59,320 bases of DNA from an uncultured bacterium (GCA_905214195.1 CAJMLH010000008.1:1-59320), one strand, 5' to 3'. Numbered from the stretch's first letter, positions 1 through 7,666 are shown. The notes: generated by a model not told the origin, from the sequence alone. Made by a program: numbers and translations.

Positions 1-64
1 GAATTCCAACGATTATAGCGGCTTTTACCAACTCTTTTTGTCCTATAGGCCTAAAATAATCCAT
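1..64 (-). CDS. 5' end of an unidentified gene, cut by the window edge
   Basis: Read on the minus strand, an ATG at 64-62 opens a frame that stays open to the window edge and begins MDYFRPIGQKELVKAA. Only about 21 codons are visible, too few to assign a family. The ATG lies 11 bases beyond the attL core, which is a copy of the guaA 3' end. Before the element integrated, this gene would therefore have followed guaA on the same strand by about 26 bases, probably in one operon. No strong ribosome binding site is visible. Confidence 0.5.
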   Translation of the reverse strand, partial: MDYFRPIGQKELVKAAIIVGI

Positions 65-75
65 ATCAAATTTTT

Positions 76-90
76 CTTATTCCCACTCGA
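76..90. repeat. attL core (direct repeat)
   Basis: A 15-bp perfect copy of the sequence at 9490-9504 that contains the guaA stop codon. On the minus strand it reads as the last guaA codons followed by TAAG. It marks the left junction of the element; the flanking bases on either side differ from those at the right copy. Confidence 0.88.
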
Positions 91-120
91 GCGCCAGACC
101 TTAATTTCTCGTGATAATAT

Positions 121-133
121 GCACTAAAAGTGC
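121..133. promoter_or_regulatory. Palindromic operator candidate at the left end
   Basis: The sequence is GCAC-TAAAA-GTGC, a perfect 4-5-4 palindrome. Nearly the same site (GCAC-TTTTA-GTAC) lies at 7546-7558, at the start of the excisionase/repA transcript. A -10-like GATAAT (113-118) sits just upstream of the left copy. I infer that both are binding sites of the XRE repressor encoded at 7667-8266, so that the left site would control rightward transcription toward tnpV. Confidence 0.45.
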
Positions 134-188
134 GGTTTTTGTCCACATATTCCACACATTTCACGCTTTCCGTAGCGTCTCTGCGAAT

Positions 189-224
189 TTTGTAGCCGTT
201 TTGTAGCCACGGCTAAATGTAGCC
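189..224 (+). repeat. Integrase arm-type site cluster, left end
   Basis: TTTGTAGCC occurs at 189-197 and 200-208, and AATGTAGCC at 216-224, spaced about 11-16 bases apart. The same nonamers recur beside the right end (9382-9420). Short repeats at both ends of an element that encodes a tyrosine recombinase with an N-terminal arm-binding domain are the usual layout of arm-type integrase binding sites. The assignment is by layout and not by any demonstrated binding. Confidence 0.55.
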
Positions 225-297
225 AACCTCCGCTGGCCGGTTCACCTCAAAGCCACTCGGCACTACTGCAAATAAATGAAATACGGAGGTTAGCATA

Positions 298-675
298 ATG
301 GAAAAATACATCTACGACAACAACAACGGACTTTGGTATGAACTGCATGGAGATTACTATCTACCGTGTCTGGTCATCCCGGAAGAAGAAATCCACACTA
401 TCGGTATGTGGGGCAGAAAGCACCACCAGTACCTCAGAGAGCACCGTCCTATGCTCTACAATGACCTCATCCTTAGCGGCAAGCTCTACAGCTACCTTGC
501 TGATATCGACACCCGAGCACGAGCAAGGCTCATTTTGCTTGTAGCACATCTGGCAGAGAAAGAAGGTATCAATGAGCAGCTGAAAGCACAGGATCAGCTA
601 TCATGGGTCGGAGCCATGAGTTCTATCCGCAATCGTGCAGAAGAAATCATTAATGCAGAATTGATTTTCGCATAA
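298..675 (+). CDS. tnpV: TnpV-type transposon-encoded protein
   Basis: A 125-aa protein with the characteristic start MEKYIYDNNNGLWYELHGDY and the central segment YLREHR...GKLYSYLADID, which I recognise as the TnpV family of Tn4451-like and related clostridial mobile elements. Its biochemical role is not established; no catalytic motif or membrane segment is visible. The start is supported by ACGGAGGTTAGCATAATG (GGAGG eight bases upstream). It is the leftmost gene of the element, points inward, and is followed by a strong hairpin at 682-714. The palindrome at 121-133 may control it. Confidence 0.85.
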   Translation: MEKYIYDNNNGLWYELHGDYYLPCLVIPEEEIHTIGMWGRKHHQYLREHRPMLYNDLILSGKLYSYLADIDTRARARLILLVAHLAEKEGINEQLKAQDQLSWVGAMSSIRNRAEEIINAELIFA

Positions 676-681
676 TTTAGC

Positions 682-714
682 ATCAGCCGGGCAGTAGTTA
701 GCTGCTCGGCTGAT
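682..714. terminator. Hairpin between tnpV and the specificity gene
   Basis: Inverted repeat ATCAGCCG...CGGCTGAT with an inner GCAG/CTGC stem, lying between two convergent genes. The base-paired arms occupy 682-694 and 701-714. The U-tract on the plus strand is short (TTTACTT), so it is a plausible bidirectional terminator of moderate strength. Confidence 0.6.
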
Positions 715-718
715 TTAC

Positions 719-2086
719 TTAAATAACCAATTCAATGGCAGGATTTGTAAAAGACTCCTCAACAACTGCTTTAATTTTAGCAATTTTAATATATGCATCA
801 CGTTTTTTATCAAACGCTTGCTCAAGAGGATCAATGTACTTGGCCTTTACATCATGCGTTATTTCTGGAATTGCAAATGCTTCAAAAAAATCGCTTCTAA
901 GATGTAGCATGGTTGAAGCAATAACGAACCATTTCTTAAAATATGATTCACCATATTTACTGGACAGAAGCAGAAATACCCAATATCTTTCATCTGTATT
1001 TCGTGGTCTGTATTTTACAAGACCACTTGAAATAATCACCTTATTATCCTCTTGGATAATTGCCACTTCTCCCGGTTTCCCATCTTTTGCAAAGATTATA
1101 TCACCGCATTTAATATCTTGCTCCAGTTGAGATAAAAAAGCTTCGGGGCAGTAATAATCAGGCTCATAATCCACATCAAAGTTAATAATATCACTTGTCT
1201 TTATGAAAGGGATGCCTTCTTCCAAGTAGTTAGCACTGCCAACCTCGTCCCCCTTGCTAAGATTTTCTGTATCAAATCCAATAGTATTAATCCCATCCCT
1301 AAGTGCAGCAATAGTTTCTTCAACATCTGGACGATAGAAATTCGGCATCAACATTCGTTTATCAAACGAGCCTGGTTTTACCACAAATCCAAACTGAGGT
1401 TCATCTTTGAAAGATAGTTGATAATCTTTGTTAAATTCCGAAATAATCTCCTGGATACGAAGCACAGCATAATAATAATTGTCAAATGCGTCTATGTATT
1501 CCTGCATCAAGGCATCATATTTACTATCATATTTCATGACCTTTAGGTTAGCAATTTTTCCTTGGTTCATGAATTTCTGCTTTGTGATAGAATATGTTCC
1601 CCGTACCTGTATTCTGTTAATTTGAGAATTAAGGTATATTGTCAAAAAAGCCGCTTCTTTGGGTGATGCCGTACGTAATACAACACTATTCTGGCTCATG
1701 TTCATTTCTGCAATAGTCGGAGGACACATTGCAGCTTTACCCATAAACTTGCCAGTCATAGTGTAAATTATATCATACGGATGGGTAATTGATCGTTTGA
1801 TGGTTTTATTATGAAATCCCTCATTAATCAACTGTAAATCATTTACATTTATATAATGTCTTGAAACGGCTGATGTCTTGATAAAGGGTACACCATGATC
1901 TTTATAGAAGAAATATGCCGGTGGAGTTGAACCGCCCTTTATATCTCCAACTATGTACTGAGACATCGTTGGACAAGTTGACATTCCTTCCTTTACAAAC
2001 AGATACTTTGGGTTATAATTTCTCGGATAAAATGATCCTGCTGACAATCTTATGGGGTTAGTTATAAATATTTCGAGTTTTGACAT
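719..2086 (-). CDS. Restriction-modification DNA specificity subunit (HsdS-like)
   Basis: A 455-aa S subunit with two target-recognition domain units, roughly residues 1-220 and 230-455. Each has the GxxxP(F/Y)xKTSxI-type pattern: GVPFIKTSAVSRHY in the first, GIPFIKTSDIINFD in the second. Each half is followed by a helical segment of the kind that spaces the two DNA half-sites. It overlaps the upstream methylase gene by 29 bp, and its start is backed by AAGGAGG upstream of the ATG. The partner is a fused nuclease-methylase, so this subunit should set the recognition sequence for both activities. No second copy or inverted shuffling partner is present in the window. Confidence 0.88.
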   Translation of the reverse strand: MSKLEIFITNPIRLSAGSFYPRNYNPKYLFVKEGMSTCPTMSQYIVGDIKGGSTPPAYFFYKDHGVPFIKTSAVSRHYINVNDLQLINEGFHNKTIKRSITHPYDIIYTMTGKFMGKAAMCPPTIAEMNMSQNSVVLRTASPKEAAFLTIYLNSQINRIQVRGTYSITKQKFMNQGKIANLKVMKYDSKYDALMQEYIDAFDNYYYAVLRIQEIISEFNKDYQLSFKDEPQFGFVVKPGSFDKRMLMPNFYRPDVEETIAALRDGINTIGFDTENLSKGDEVGSANYLEEGIPFIKTSDIINFDVDYEPDYYCPEAFLSQLEQDIKCGDIIFAKDGKPGEVAIIQEDNKVIISSGLVKYRPRNTDERYWVFLLLSSKYGESYFKKWFVIASTMLHLRSDFFEAFAIPEITHDVKAKYIDPLEQAFDKKRDAYIKIAKIKAVVEESFTNPAIELVI

Positions 2087-3872
2087 GCTCCACTAACCTC
2101 CTTGTGATTTCGGCAAAATCATTATCTATCACAGCGTTTCCATTAACAATTACAGGGTCTCCATTTTCATCTCGTACATAAATCTCTTTTCCTCTTCTGT
2201 CGTGACCACATGTTTTAGCAATCGCCATAAATGTATCAAAAGTCTGAGGAAGTCCCTCTCTTTTCTTCTTTTTCAAAATGAGAAGTGAGGTTTTTGTATC
2301 AGTAGATGGTAAGAAGGATTCGACAGGACAGTCTATAATGGCGACAATATCCGCATTATTAAGAATATATTGACGCACATACTCTAATCCGTTATTTCCT
2401 AAAATGCCATCAGGAAGTACTATAGCCATACGTCCACCTGGTTTTAACAAATCCAAGCATCGTTCAATAAAGAGAATATCAGGAGTTCTACTTTCATCAA
2501 CTTTCTTCGTTTCAATCCAAGTGCCATCTTCACCTTTTTCCCACTTATGACCAAGGTGATAGTGTTCCAGAATCTTCTTATCATCAATCACACATTTTTT
2601 GCCGAAAGGCGGATTAGTCATGATAATATCGATTTTGCCCTTGGCGATTTTGTTGGTAATTTTGCTCGGCCACTGTTCAAACGGTGTTAGCGAGTCAAAA
2701 TGGAAAATACCTGTATGTCCATCGTCATTGAGCACCATATTCATTTTTGCTACTCGTGACAAATCAGGATTAAAGTCAATACCACGAATATACTTATCCG
2801 CATATTCTCTAAATAATCCAACGACATTTAGTGTTGGACGCTTTTTGTGCAAATCTTCATATTGTTGGCGTATATTTTTTAGTGCCATAACCAAGAAACC
2901 ACCAGAGCCACATGCAGGATCGCATACCGTTTCATCAATTTTAGGCATTATAGCCTCTGTAGCCATGGAAACAATTTCTCTTGGCGTAAAAAATTCGCCA
3001 TGTTCACCACGAAGGTTTGCACCTACAAACGTCTCAAATGCTACACCCTTGATATCCACATTTGTGTCTAAAAGAGAATACTTTTGCAATTCAGCAATTG
3101 CAAAACAAAGGCATCGATCATTTAATTGAATTTCATCGCTTGCTTCAAAAATGTTGTCCTCTTGAAAGCGAAGTTTAACCTTTGCAAACAACTTATCAAT
3201 GCGCTCTCGAACGTTGCTGAGACCCTTTTGCGTCTTTTGTTCTTCTGGTGTAACATAAAACTCACATTTTTCAGTAAATAAATCCTTCTCGTCTTCAATT
3301 TTACAGAAAAGAATTTTAAGTATTTCAGAAAAACGCTTGTCCTGAGTTAATCCTTGATTACTGAAAAAGTAATTATTGCAACGCTTAAAAACACCTTTCA
3401 AGTCTGTGCATTTTACCAAATCAGACTTATTGTATTTACCAATTGAATCGACACTTTCTTTATATTTTGGAATATCCGGAAGTTCTGTGTAGCGATTAGA
3501 GCGAGTGGCATCTTTATAATAGAACAAAATGCCATCACCATTTGTCCATGTACCAAAACTGGCAGTAGTAGCAGACATATAACTCCACAGCTGATCCACG
3601 CCCTCTTTTTCATCTTTTTTCTTTGTTTCGACAATCCAATAAATATTGTCTTGGGACTTCTCTTCATTATTAAAAACAACGATGTCACATCTTTTATCTG
3701 TTGAACCTACCTTGATTGGATATTCAACATCAATATGGTTTTTGGGGTATTTATATACATCCAAAAGAATACGGCAGTATTCCTGACGTACATATTCTTC
3801 CGGTGTTTCTTTTCTCATTTTTCCAGTAATCAAACACTTGATTTTACCTTCATCTACAATAATCTCTTGCAT
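2058..3872 (-). CDS. Fused restriction endonuclease-N6-adenine methyltransferase subunit (BcgI-like)
   Basis: 604 aa, about 100 residues longer than a typical HsdM. The N-terminal third looks like a PD-(D/E)xK nuclease of the HsdR_N type: D63 in RCDIVVF and E82-T-K84 in IVETKKK. The methylase domain has the SAM motif DPACGSGG (about 318-325) and the catalytic motif NPPF (420-423). No HsdR translocase gene is in the element. A nuclease-methylase fusion acting with a separate two-domain S subunit is the arrangement of BcgI-type (type IIB/IIG) enzymes, so I infer cutting without ATP-driven translocation. The alternative is a type I methylase with an accessory nuclease-like domain. The RBS AAGGAG lies in the 3' end of the upstream HTH gene. 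Confidence 0.82.
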   Translation of the reverse strand: MQEIIVDEGKIKCLITGKMRKETPEEYVRQEYCRILLDVYKYPKNHIDVEYPIKVGSTDKRCDIVVFNNEEKSQDNIYWIVETKKKDEKEGVDQLWSYMSATTASFGTWTNGDGILFYYKDATRSNRYTELPDIPKYKESVDSIGKYNKSDLVKCTDLKGVFKRCNNYFFSNQGLTQDKRFSEILKILFCKIEDEKDLFTEKCEFYVTPEEQKTQKGLSNVRERIDKLFAKVKLRFQEDNIFEASDEIQLNDRCLCFAIAELQKYSLLDTNVDIKGVAFETFVGANLRGEHGEFFTPREIVSMATEAIMPKIDETVCDPACGSGGFLVMALKNIRQQYEDLHKKRPTLNVVGLFREYADKYIRGIDFNPDLSRVAKMNMVLNDDGHTGIFHFDSLTPFEQWPSKITNKIAKGKIDIIMTNPPFGKKCVIDDKKILEHYHLGHKWEKGEDGTWIETKKVDESRTPDILFIERCLDLLKPGGRMAIVLPDGILGNNGLEYVRQYILNNADIVAIIDCPVESFLPSTDTKTSLLILKKKKREGLPQTFDTFMAIAKTCGHDRRGKEIYVRDENGDPVIVNGNAVIDNDFAEITRRLVEHVKTRNIYN

Positions 3873-3875
3873 GAT

Positions 3876-4094
3876 TTAACTCTCCTTAATATTATCTGGG
3901 ATAAAGTACAGCACTTCGCCGACTTCACAGTTCAGTGCAAAACATATTTTTTCTATACTTTCCAGCGAGATGTACTCGTTTCTCTTTAGACGAGTTATAA
4001 TATTTGCACTAACACCTGCCATATCTTTTAATTGAGTATTAGAAATCTTTTTGTCGATCATCAAGTGAAATAATCTATCATAAGAAACTGCCAT
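3876..4094 (-). CDS. XRE-family regulator, probable R-M controller protein
   Basis: A 72-aa single-domain Cro/C1-type helix-turn-helix protein (NTQLKDMAGVSANIITRLKR is the HTH), the size and type of R-M controller proteins. The ATG at 4094 is preferred over an upstream in-frame start because GGAGGT lies five bases before it. It ends three bases before the nuclease-methylase gene. An inverted repeat sits between the -35 and -10 boxes of its own promoter, which suggests autoregulation. The controller role is inferred from context; it could be an unrelated XRE repressor. Confidence 0.8.
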   Translation of the reverse strand: MAVSYDRLFHLMIDKKISNTQLKDMAGVSANIITRLKRNEYISLESIEKICFALNCEVGEVLYFIPDNIKES

Positions 4095-4126
4095 GCCGCA
4101 CCTCCAACCAATCACTGTTTCTGTTT

Positions 4127-4155
4127 ATAATATCACGAAACCGTGATTATTTCAA
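4127..4155 (-). promoter_or_regulatory. Promoter with internal operator for the R-M operon
   Basis: On the minus strand, TTGAAA (4155-4150), 17 bases, then TATTAT (4132-4127). The spacer contains the inverted repeat ATCACG-N4-CGTGAT (4132-4147), so a bound repressor would sit between the two boxes. It is 33 bases upstream of the XRE gene start. The boxes and the repeat are seen directly; protein binding is inferred. Confidence 0.65.
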
Positions 4156-4179
4156 GCCTTTTTACACAATAATTACCCC

Positions 4180-4200
4180 CTCGAGTCTCGAGTTTCGAGT
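4180..4200. repeat. Three tandem 7-bp repeats
   Basis: CTCGAGT, CTCGAGT, TTCGAGT in direct tandem, just downstream of the relaxase gene and upstream of the R-M promoter. A weaker complementary TTCGATGA stretch follows on the other side. Function unknown; it could be part of a terminator for the relaxase gene, a protein-binding site, or the junction where the R-M cassette entered. Confidence 0.5.
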
Positions 4201-4225
4201 TCATCGAAGGGGTATATTTTATCTA

Positions 4226-5362
4226 TTAGCTTCTTTCAAATATCTTTTCCTTGTGTTTGGAGAAATACCCCCACAAATTATTTCGTGAAATCACCTCCTC
4301 ATAAGTGCTAACTCTCCTACGGAGCCGATCATTTTCCTTCTCCAGATCCGCTGTACGCAACTGACCACGGACGGACTTATATTGTGCCAATTCATCCTTT
4401 ACCTCAGAAAGTTCCTTTACCAGAGCTTCAATTTTCGCCTTCAAATCGGCTATGGTTTTCTTGGCATCTTTCAGGAGCTTTTTCAGCTTGCCTTCCTGCT
4501 TTTCCTGCACCACATATTTTTGTGCTACTGTTACCAGCGTCTGATAATCCTCACGCTCTACAGCTACCTTTGAAGATAGTGGCAGGGGCTTTGCTTCAAT
4601 CTGTTCCACCGCCTGAACGGAAACCTGCTTTTGCTGGACACGCTCAATGGTCTGCTCCAGTTCTGCAAGCTCCTCTTTGCGTTTTTCACGCTTGAATTCC
4701 AAAACGCTGAGATGTTCTTTGTGTTCGCCTTTCTGCTCCCACTCAATACCATGTTCCAGCATGACCGCAGCGAGGGCTTCTTTCTCTTTTTGCACCCACA
4801 CATCACGTTCTGTCAACGAACGCCCCTCTCCGGTAATGCCCTGATCGGCAAGCGCCTGCTTCAGCGAAACACGGGTAGACAGTCCTCGCTTGCTCCCAGT
4901 GGTAAATGGAATGAAATTAATATGAAGATGGGGTGTTGCTTCGTCCATGTGCAGATGGGCAGAGTAGACATGGAGATTGGGATTTCGTTCCAGAAAGCTG
5001 TGATAAAACTTATCCAGAATTTCTTTTGCAAGATTGCTGTACTCTCCACCGGCTGCCATATCATCTTTATTACCGACCTGAAAGACCACTTCATAAAAAG
5101 TTTTTTCCTGTTTACCGGTACGGATTTTTTCATAATAATTATCAATGCAACGGTCTTTTCGTTTCTGCTTTGCGTTGAACTCTGCCAGGGCTTCATCAAA
5201 CAACTGGTGGTATGCGTCCTCGATAGGCGTGTAGCAATATTCGATGTTCAGATGGGTTCGTGCAGGATCAACATTTTCTGCGAAGTAGGTGCGGCGGTTA
5301 TGCTCGATTACACCTTTACCTGACATAGCACTGATTGTTCTTCTTATAGCTGTCACCTCCAA
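4226..5362 (-). CDS. MobV/Pre-type mobilization relaxase
   Basis: About 378 aa. The motif HLHMDEATPHLHINF near residue 137 is the HxDExxPHxH metal-binding motif of MobV (Pre/Mob) relaxases, which nick at oriT and start DNA transfer. The C-terminal third is strongly charged and predicted coiled-coil (EEVISRN, KLKKLLKDAKKTIADLKAKIEAL). The start is uncertain: no ATG follows the GGAGGTGAC box; TTG at 5362, GTG at 5356 or ATG at 5326 are the in-frame options, and only the last leaves room for that box upstream (it is rather distant). A probable oriT lies just upstream (5392-5619). The gene needs a helper element for conjugation. Confidence 0.85.
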   Translation of the reverse strand: MEVTAIRRTISAMSGKGVIEHNRRTYFAENVDPARTHLNIEYCYTPIEDAYHQLFDEALAEFNAKQKRKDRCIDNYYEKIRTGKQEKTFYEVVFQVGNKDDMAAGGEYSNLAKEILDKFYHSFLERNPNLHVYSAHLHMDEATPHLHINFIPFTTGSKRGLSTRVSLKQALADQGITGEGRSLTERDVWVQKEKEALAAVMLEHGIEWEQKGEHKEHLSVLEFKREKRKEELAELEQTIERVQQKQVSVQAVEQIEAKPLPLSSKVAVEREDYQTLVTVAQKYVVQEKQEGKLKKLLKDAKKTIADLKAKIEALVKELSEVKDELAQYKSVRGQLRTADLEKENDRLRRRVSTYEEVISRNNLWGYFSKHKEKIFERS

Positions 5363-5730
5363 AATTGCGGTATTTTATAGAAACTTGTTTTCGCCGCTCG
5401 GCGGCGGGTTTTGTTACTTTTGTCAAAAGTAACGCAAAAGCACTTTCGACACTACGCATCAAAAGCGCATTGCGCTCTCCGAGGGGTATGCGGCTTCTGA
5501 GGAAGCCTATGCCATGTTTGCAGCCTGTACAGGTTCTGCAAAACACGGCACGGTCGCTGCCTGTTCTCCGGAACATTCACCGCCCATCGTCTGAGAGAAA
5601 CTGAAACATTTTCTCTCAGACTGACCGCTTCCAATCTGCGGATTTTCAGCGGGGACGGGAGATGCGCTGGGGTCTGTGTCAGCCAATGCTTTGCCTTGTC
5701 TGCCATCCACAGGAGCGTGCCACGCTCCTG
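5363..5730. other. Non-coding, hairpin-rich region upstream of the relaxase (oriT candidate)
   Basis: I see no convincing gene here; open frames overlap on both strands without ribosome sites. It contains four inverted repeats: CGCCGC/GCGGCG (5392-5406), GTTACTTTTG/CAAAAGTAAC (5413-5433, perfect 10-bp arms, 1-base centre), CTGAGAGAA/TTCTCTCAG (5591-5619) and AGGAGCGT/ACGCTCCT (5711-5729). MobV relaxases usually act at an origin of transfer directly upstream of their gene, so one of the first three is a likely oriT. The last may be a terminator for the small gene that starts at 5985. Confidence 0.5.
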
Positions 5731-5985
5731 TCATAGCTCCCAAGGAGAAGTAGTCCATCGGTAGCTCTGCGGAATACCACGCTCATCCAGATAACGCTGG
5801 CGAGCTTCTTCTCGTTCTTCCTGGGTAAGTGCAGTCTTGTACTTGGCATACAATTCGTGCCTTACCATTGCTTCCAGTTTCTGCTCCAAGCCATGTCGGA
5901 TTTCATCCTCGTAATCGTCATTCATCATCAGATGGTACTGTAGCAAATCCAGAAATAAATCGTAAGGGATTTGTACATTCTTCAT
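5731..5985 (-). CDS. Small conserved-looking protein of unknown function
   Basis: 84 aa, acidic N-terminal half (LLQYHLMMNDDYEDEIRHGLEQKLEA) and a charged, helical C-terminal half ending in PQSYRWTTSPWEL. No known catalytic motif or signal peptide. I chose ATG 5985 because GAAGGGG is six bases upstream; a second ATG two codons earlier is also possible. It sits between the relaxase and repA in the same direction, a position often held by small accessory genes in clostridial mobilizable elements. I do not assign a function. Confidence 0.65.
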   Translation of the reverse strand: MKNVQIPYDLFLDLLQYHLMMNDDYEDEIRHGLEQKLEAMVRHELYAKYKTALTQEEREEARQRYLDERGIPQSYRWTTSPWEL

Positions 5986-6058
5986 TTCCATCCCCTTCCT
6001 TTCCGAAGTGAAAGTTCCCAAAATGGGGATTTTCACTTTTTCTCTTTCCGTGTCGGTG

Positions 6059-6132
6059 GTGACGATGGTGACGGTGTTTTAGACACCGCCACCACTATCA
6101 AAATCATCGTCACAACCGTCACGCATCGTCAC
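6059..6132. repeat. Iteron-like nonamer cluster at the 3' end of repA
   Basis: GTGACGATG (6059-6067) and GTGACGGTG (6068-6076) lie in tandem; three copies face the other way: CATCGTCAC (6105-6113), AACCGTCAC (6114-6122) and CATCGTCAC (6124-6132). Between the two groups is a GGTGT/ACACC hairpin. Symmetric repeats beside a RepA-like ATPase gene look like initiator binding sites or an origin used when the element is excised. The last two copies overlap the end of the repA frame. The repeats are seen directly; the origin role is inferred. Confidence 0.55.
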
Positions 6133-7282
6133 GCTGTTCTGAAACTCGCTTCAAACGGATTCTTCTGCCTGCGTGTGTACGGATATTTTCATAGTTGGTC
6201 TGATACTCATTGAACAGTCTGCTTGCATTGACATTCAGATGCTTTGTCAGCAAATTCGGCTTCATATCCAACTGCAAGGCTTCTGCCAGTTCGGTCGGAC
6301 TTCCGTTCCACTCAGGTACTTCCTCCGACAGCATGGCTGCAACCCTTTCCAAAACAGGATCAGGTGGCACTTGCCACAGTTCTGTTTCGGCTCGCTCCAG
6401 TTCCCACACCAAACGCTCCATATTCTTTTTCAGAATGAGCTTTTGCTCCGGTTGATCTCGACCCGATACCTCTAATACTGCTGTATCTCCGGTACGCTTT
6501 TCTTTTTCCAGAATGAACGCACCATCCGCAGCACCCAGCAAGCCATTCGTACCGGAAATGCGGTCGAACTTATCATCGGCTTGCTGTTTTCTTGTGTGAT
6601 GCACCAGCAGGAGGGCGATACCTGTCTGGTCGGCAAAGTGTTTCAGCTGACCAATGATTTCATAGTCATTGGCATAGCTGAACTTATCGCCGCCCGCTTC
6701 TCTGATTTTCTGCAAAGTATCAATGATAATTAGTCTGGTATCTGGATGCTCCGACACGAAGCGGTTAAGCTGTTCGTAAAGCCCTGCGCCGAGCTGTTTG
6801 GCGCAAGTTGCAAAGTGGAGGGTATCTGTACCCTCTACTCCGAACATACGGGACAAACGCTCCTGCAAGCGTCTGTAATCATCCTCCAAGGCAAGGTATA
6901 AAACCGTCCCTGCATGGACAGGATAATTCCAGAGCGGCTGTCCTGTGCTAACATGGTAGGCAATCTGTGCCATCAGGAACGACTTGCCGACCTTTGGTGC
7001 GCCTACAAACAGATAGGTTCCCGGATAAAGCAACCCATCAATGACAGGCAATCTGCTTTCATAGACCGTGTCATAAAGCTGGCTCATTGTCATGGTCGGC
7101 AGATAGGAAGGCTCTGCCATTCTCTGCACCTGACGAAGAATTTCTTCCATATTTTCTTCCAGAGGATTGATTTCTTTGTTTTCGGTTGCTATAATTTCAT
7201 TACTTACATAGGAAAGCGACTGTTCCCCATCTGCGCCAACAGATGGAATCGGGACGGTCGTTTTTTCTTTTTCCTGCATCAA
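6119..7282 (-). CDS. repA: RepA-like (RecA-fold) ATPase/helicase of the element
   Basis: 387 aa. An N-terminal leader of about 60 residues is followed by a RecA-type ATPase: Walker A GAPKVGKS (about residues 93-100), Walker B RLIIIDTL, and LLLVHHTRK with the ISGTNGLLGAADG segment typical of RepA/DnaB-like plasmid helicases. The C-terminal 100 residues resemble a small winged-helix region (ELAEALQLDMKPNLLTKHLN). Its start overlaps the stop of the upstream HTH gene (ATGA). It probably unwinds DNA during replication of the excised element; the iteron-like cluster at its 3' end fits this. Confidence 0.8.
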   Translation of the reverse strand: MMQEKEKTTVPIPSVGADGEQSLSYVSNEIIATENKEINPLEENMEEILRQVQRMAEPSYLPTMTMSQLYDTVYESRLPVIDGLLYPGTYLFVGAPKVGKSFLMAQIAYHVSTGQPLWNYPVHAGTVLYLALEDDYRRLQERLSRMFGVEGTDTLHFATCAKQLGAGLYEQLNRFVSEHPDTRLIIIDTLQKIREAGGDKFSYANDYEIIGQLKHFADQTGIALLLVHHTRKQQADDKFDRISGTNGLLGAADGAFILEKEKRTGDTAVLEVSGRDQPEQKLILKKNMERLVWELERAETELWQVPPDPVLERVAAMLSEEVPEWNGSPTELAEALQLDMKPNLLTKHLNVNASRLFNEYQTNYENIRTHAGRRIRLKRVSEQRDDA

Positions 7283-7473
7283 GCGCTTTCACCTCCGATT
7301 TCCAGACCGTAGAACTTCTGCTTGAAGAACGAAATCGGGCATTTACCGGCAATCGTGTGATAACCCATGCTTTTCAGTCCTTTATTCAAATCTCTGATGA
7401 TCTGATAAGATTTACTGCGGCTTACATCCAAAATCTGCTGTACTTCTTCTGCTGTGATAAACTGTGCTCTCAT
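7279..7473 (-). CDS. Small HTH DNA-binding protein, excisionase-like
   Basis: 64 aa with a MerR/excisionase-type helix-turn-helix: ITAEEVQQILDVSRSKSYQI. Start chosen at ATG 7473, which has AGGAGGT five bases upstream; a longer in-frame start lacks such a site. It overlaps repA by four bases and is first in the leftward operon behind a consensus promoter (7565-7593) that carries an operator. That position fits a combined excisionase/activator, but the family also includes plain regulators. Confidence 0.72.
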   Translation of the reverse strand: MRAQFITAEEVQQILDVSRSKSYQIIRDLNKGLKSMGYHTIAGKCPISFFKQKFYGLEIGGESA

Positions 7474-7545
7474 TGTACCTCCTGTGTCTAAAAAGCTGAT
7501 TTGCGCATTTTTCATTCGTTCAATTTTCTCTTGAAATTAAAATAC

Positions 7546-7593
7546 GCACTTTTAGTACGCTTTTATTATACGAACAAGAAATACTTTTGTCAA
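7546..7593 (-). promoter_or_regulatory. Consensus promoter and operator of the excisionase/repA operon
   Basis: On the minus strand: TTGACA (7593-7588), 17 bases, TATAAT (7570-7565), a perfect sigma-A match. The site GCAC-TTTTA-GTAC (7546-7558) follows at the expected transcription start. It matches the left-end palindrome at 121-133 except for one base. A perfect promoter covered by an operator is what one expects of the lytic-type promoter of an element held silent by a repressor. Confidence 0.75.
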
Positions 7594-7617
7594 TACCTGC
7601 GGAATAAAAATGTGCAC

Positions 7618-7646
7618 TTGCAATTCGCAAAACTTTATGATATGAT
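7618..7646 (+). promoter_or_regulatory. Promoter of the repressor-integrase unit
   Basis: TTGCAA (7618-7623), 17 bases, TATGAT (7641-7646), 20 bases before the repressor ATG. A half-site GTGCAC (7612-7617) touches the -35 box and resembles the arms of the operator at 7546-7558, so the repressor may control itself. Confidence 0.6.
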
Positions 7647-7666
7647 ATGTACGAGGTGAATTATTT

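Noticed and set aside
2058..3872. Ordinary type I HsdM
   Set aside because: The extra N-terminal nuclease-like segment and the lack of hsdR favour a fused enzyme, though this is not proven.
5316..5758. Several overlapping open frames of 80-90 codons upstream of the relaxase
   Set aside because: They lie on both strands over palindromes, have no ribosome sites and no recognisable sequence; the region reads better as an oriT region.
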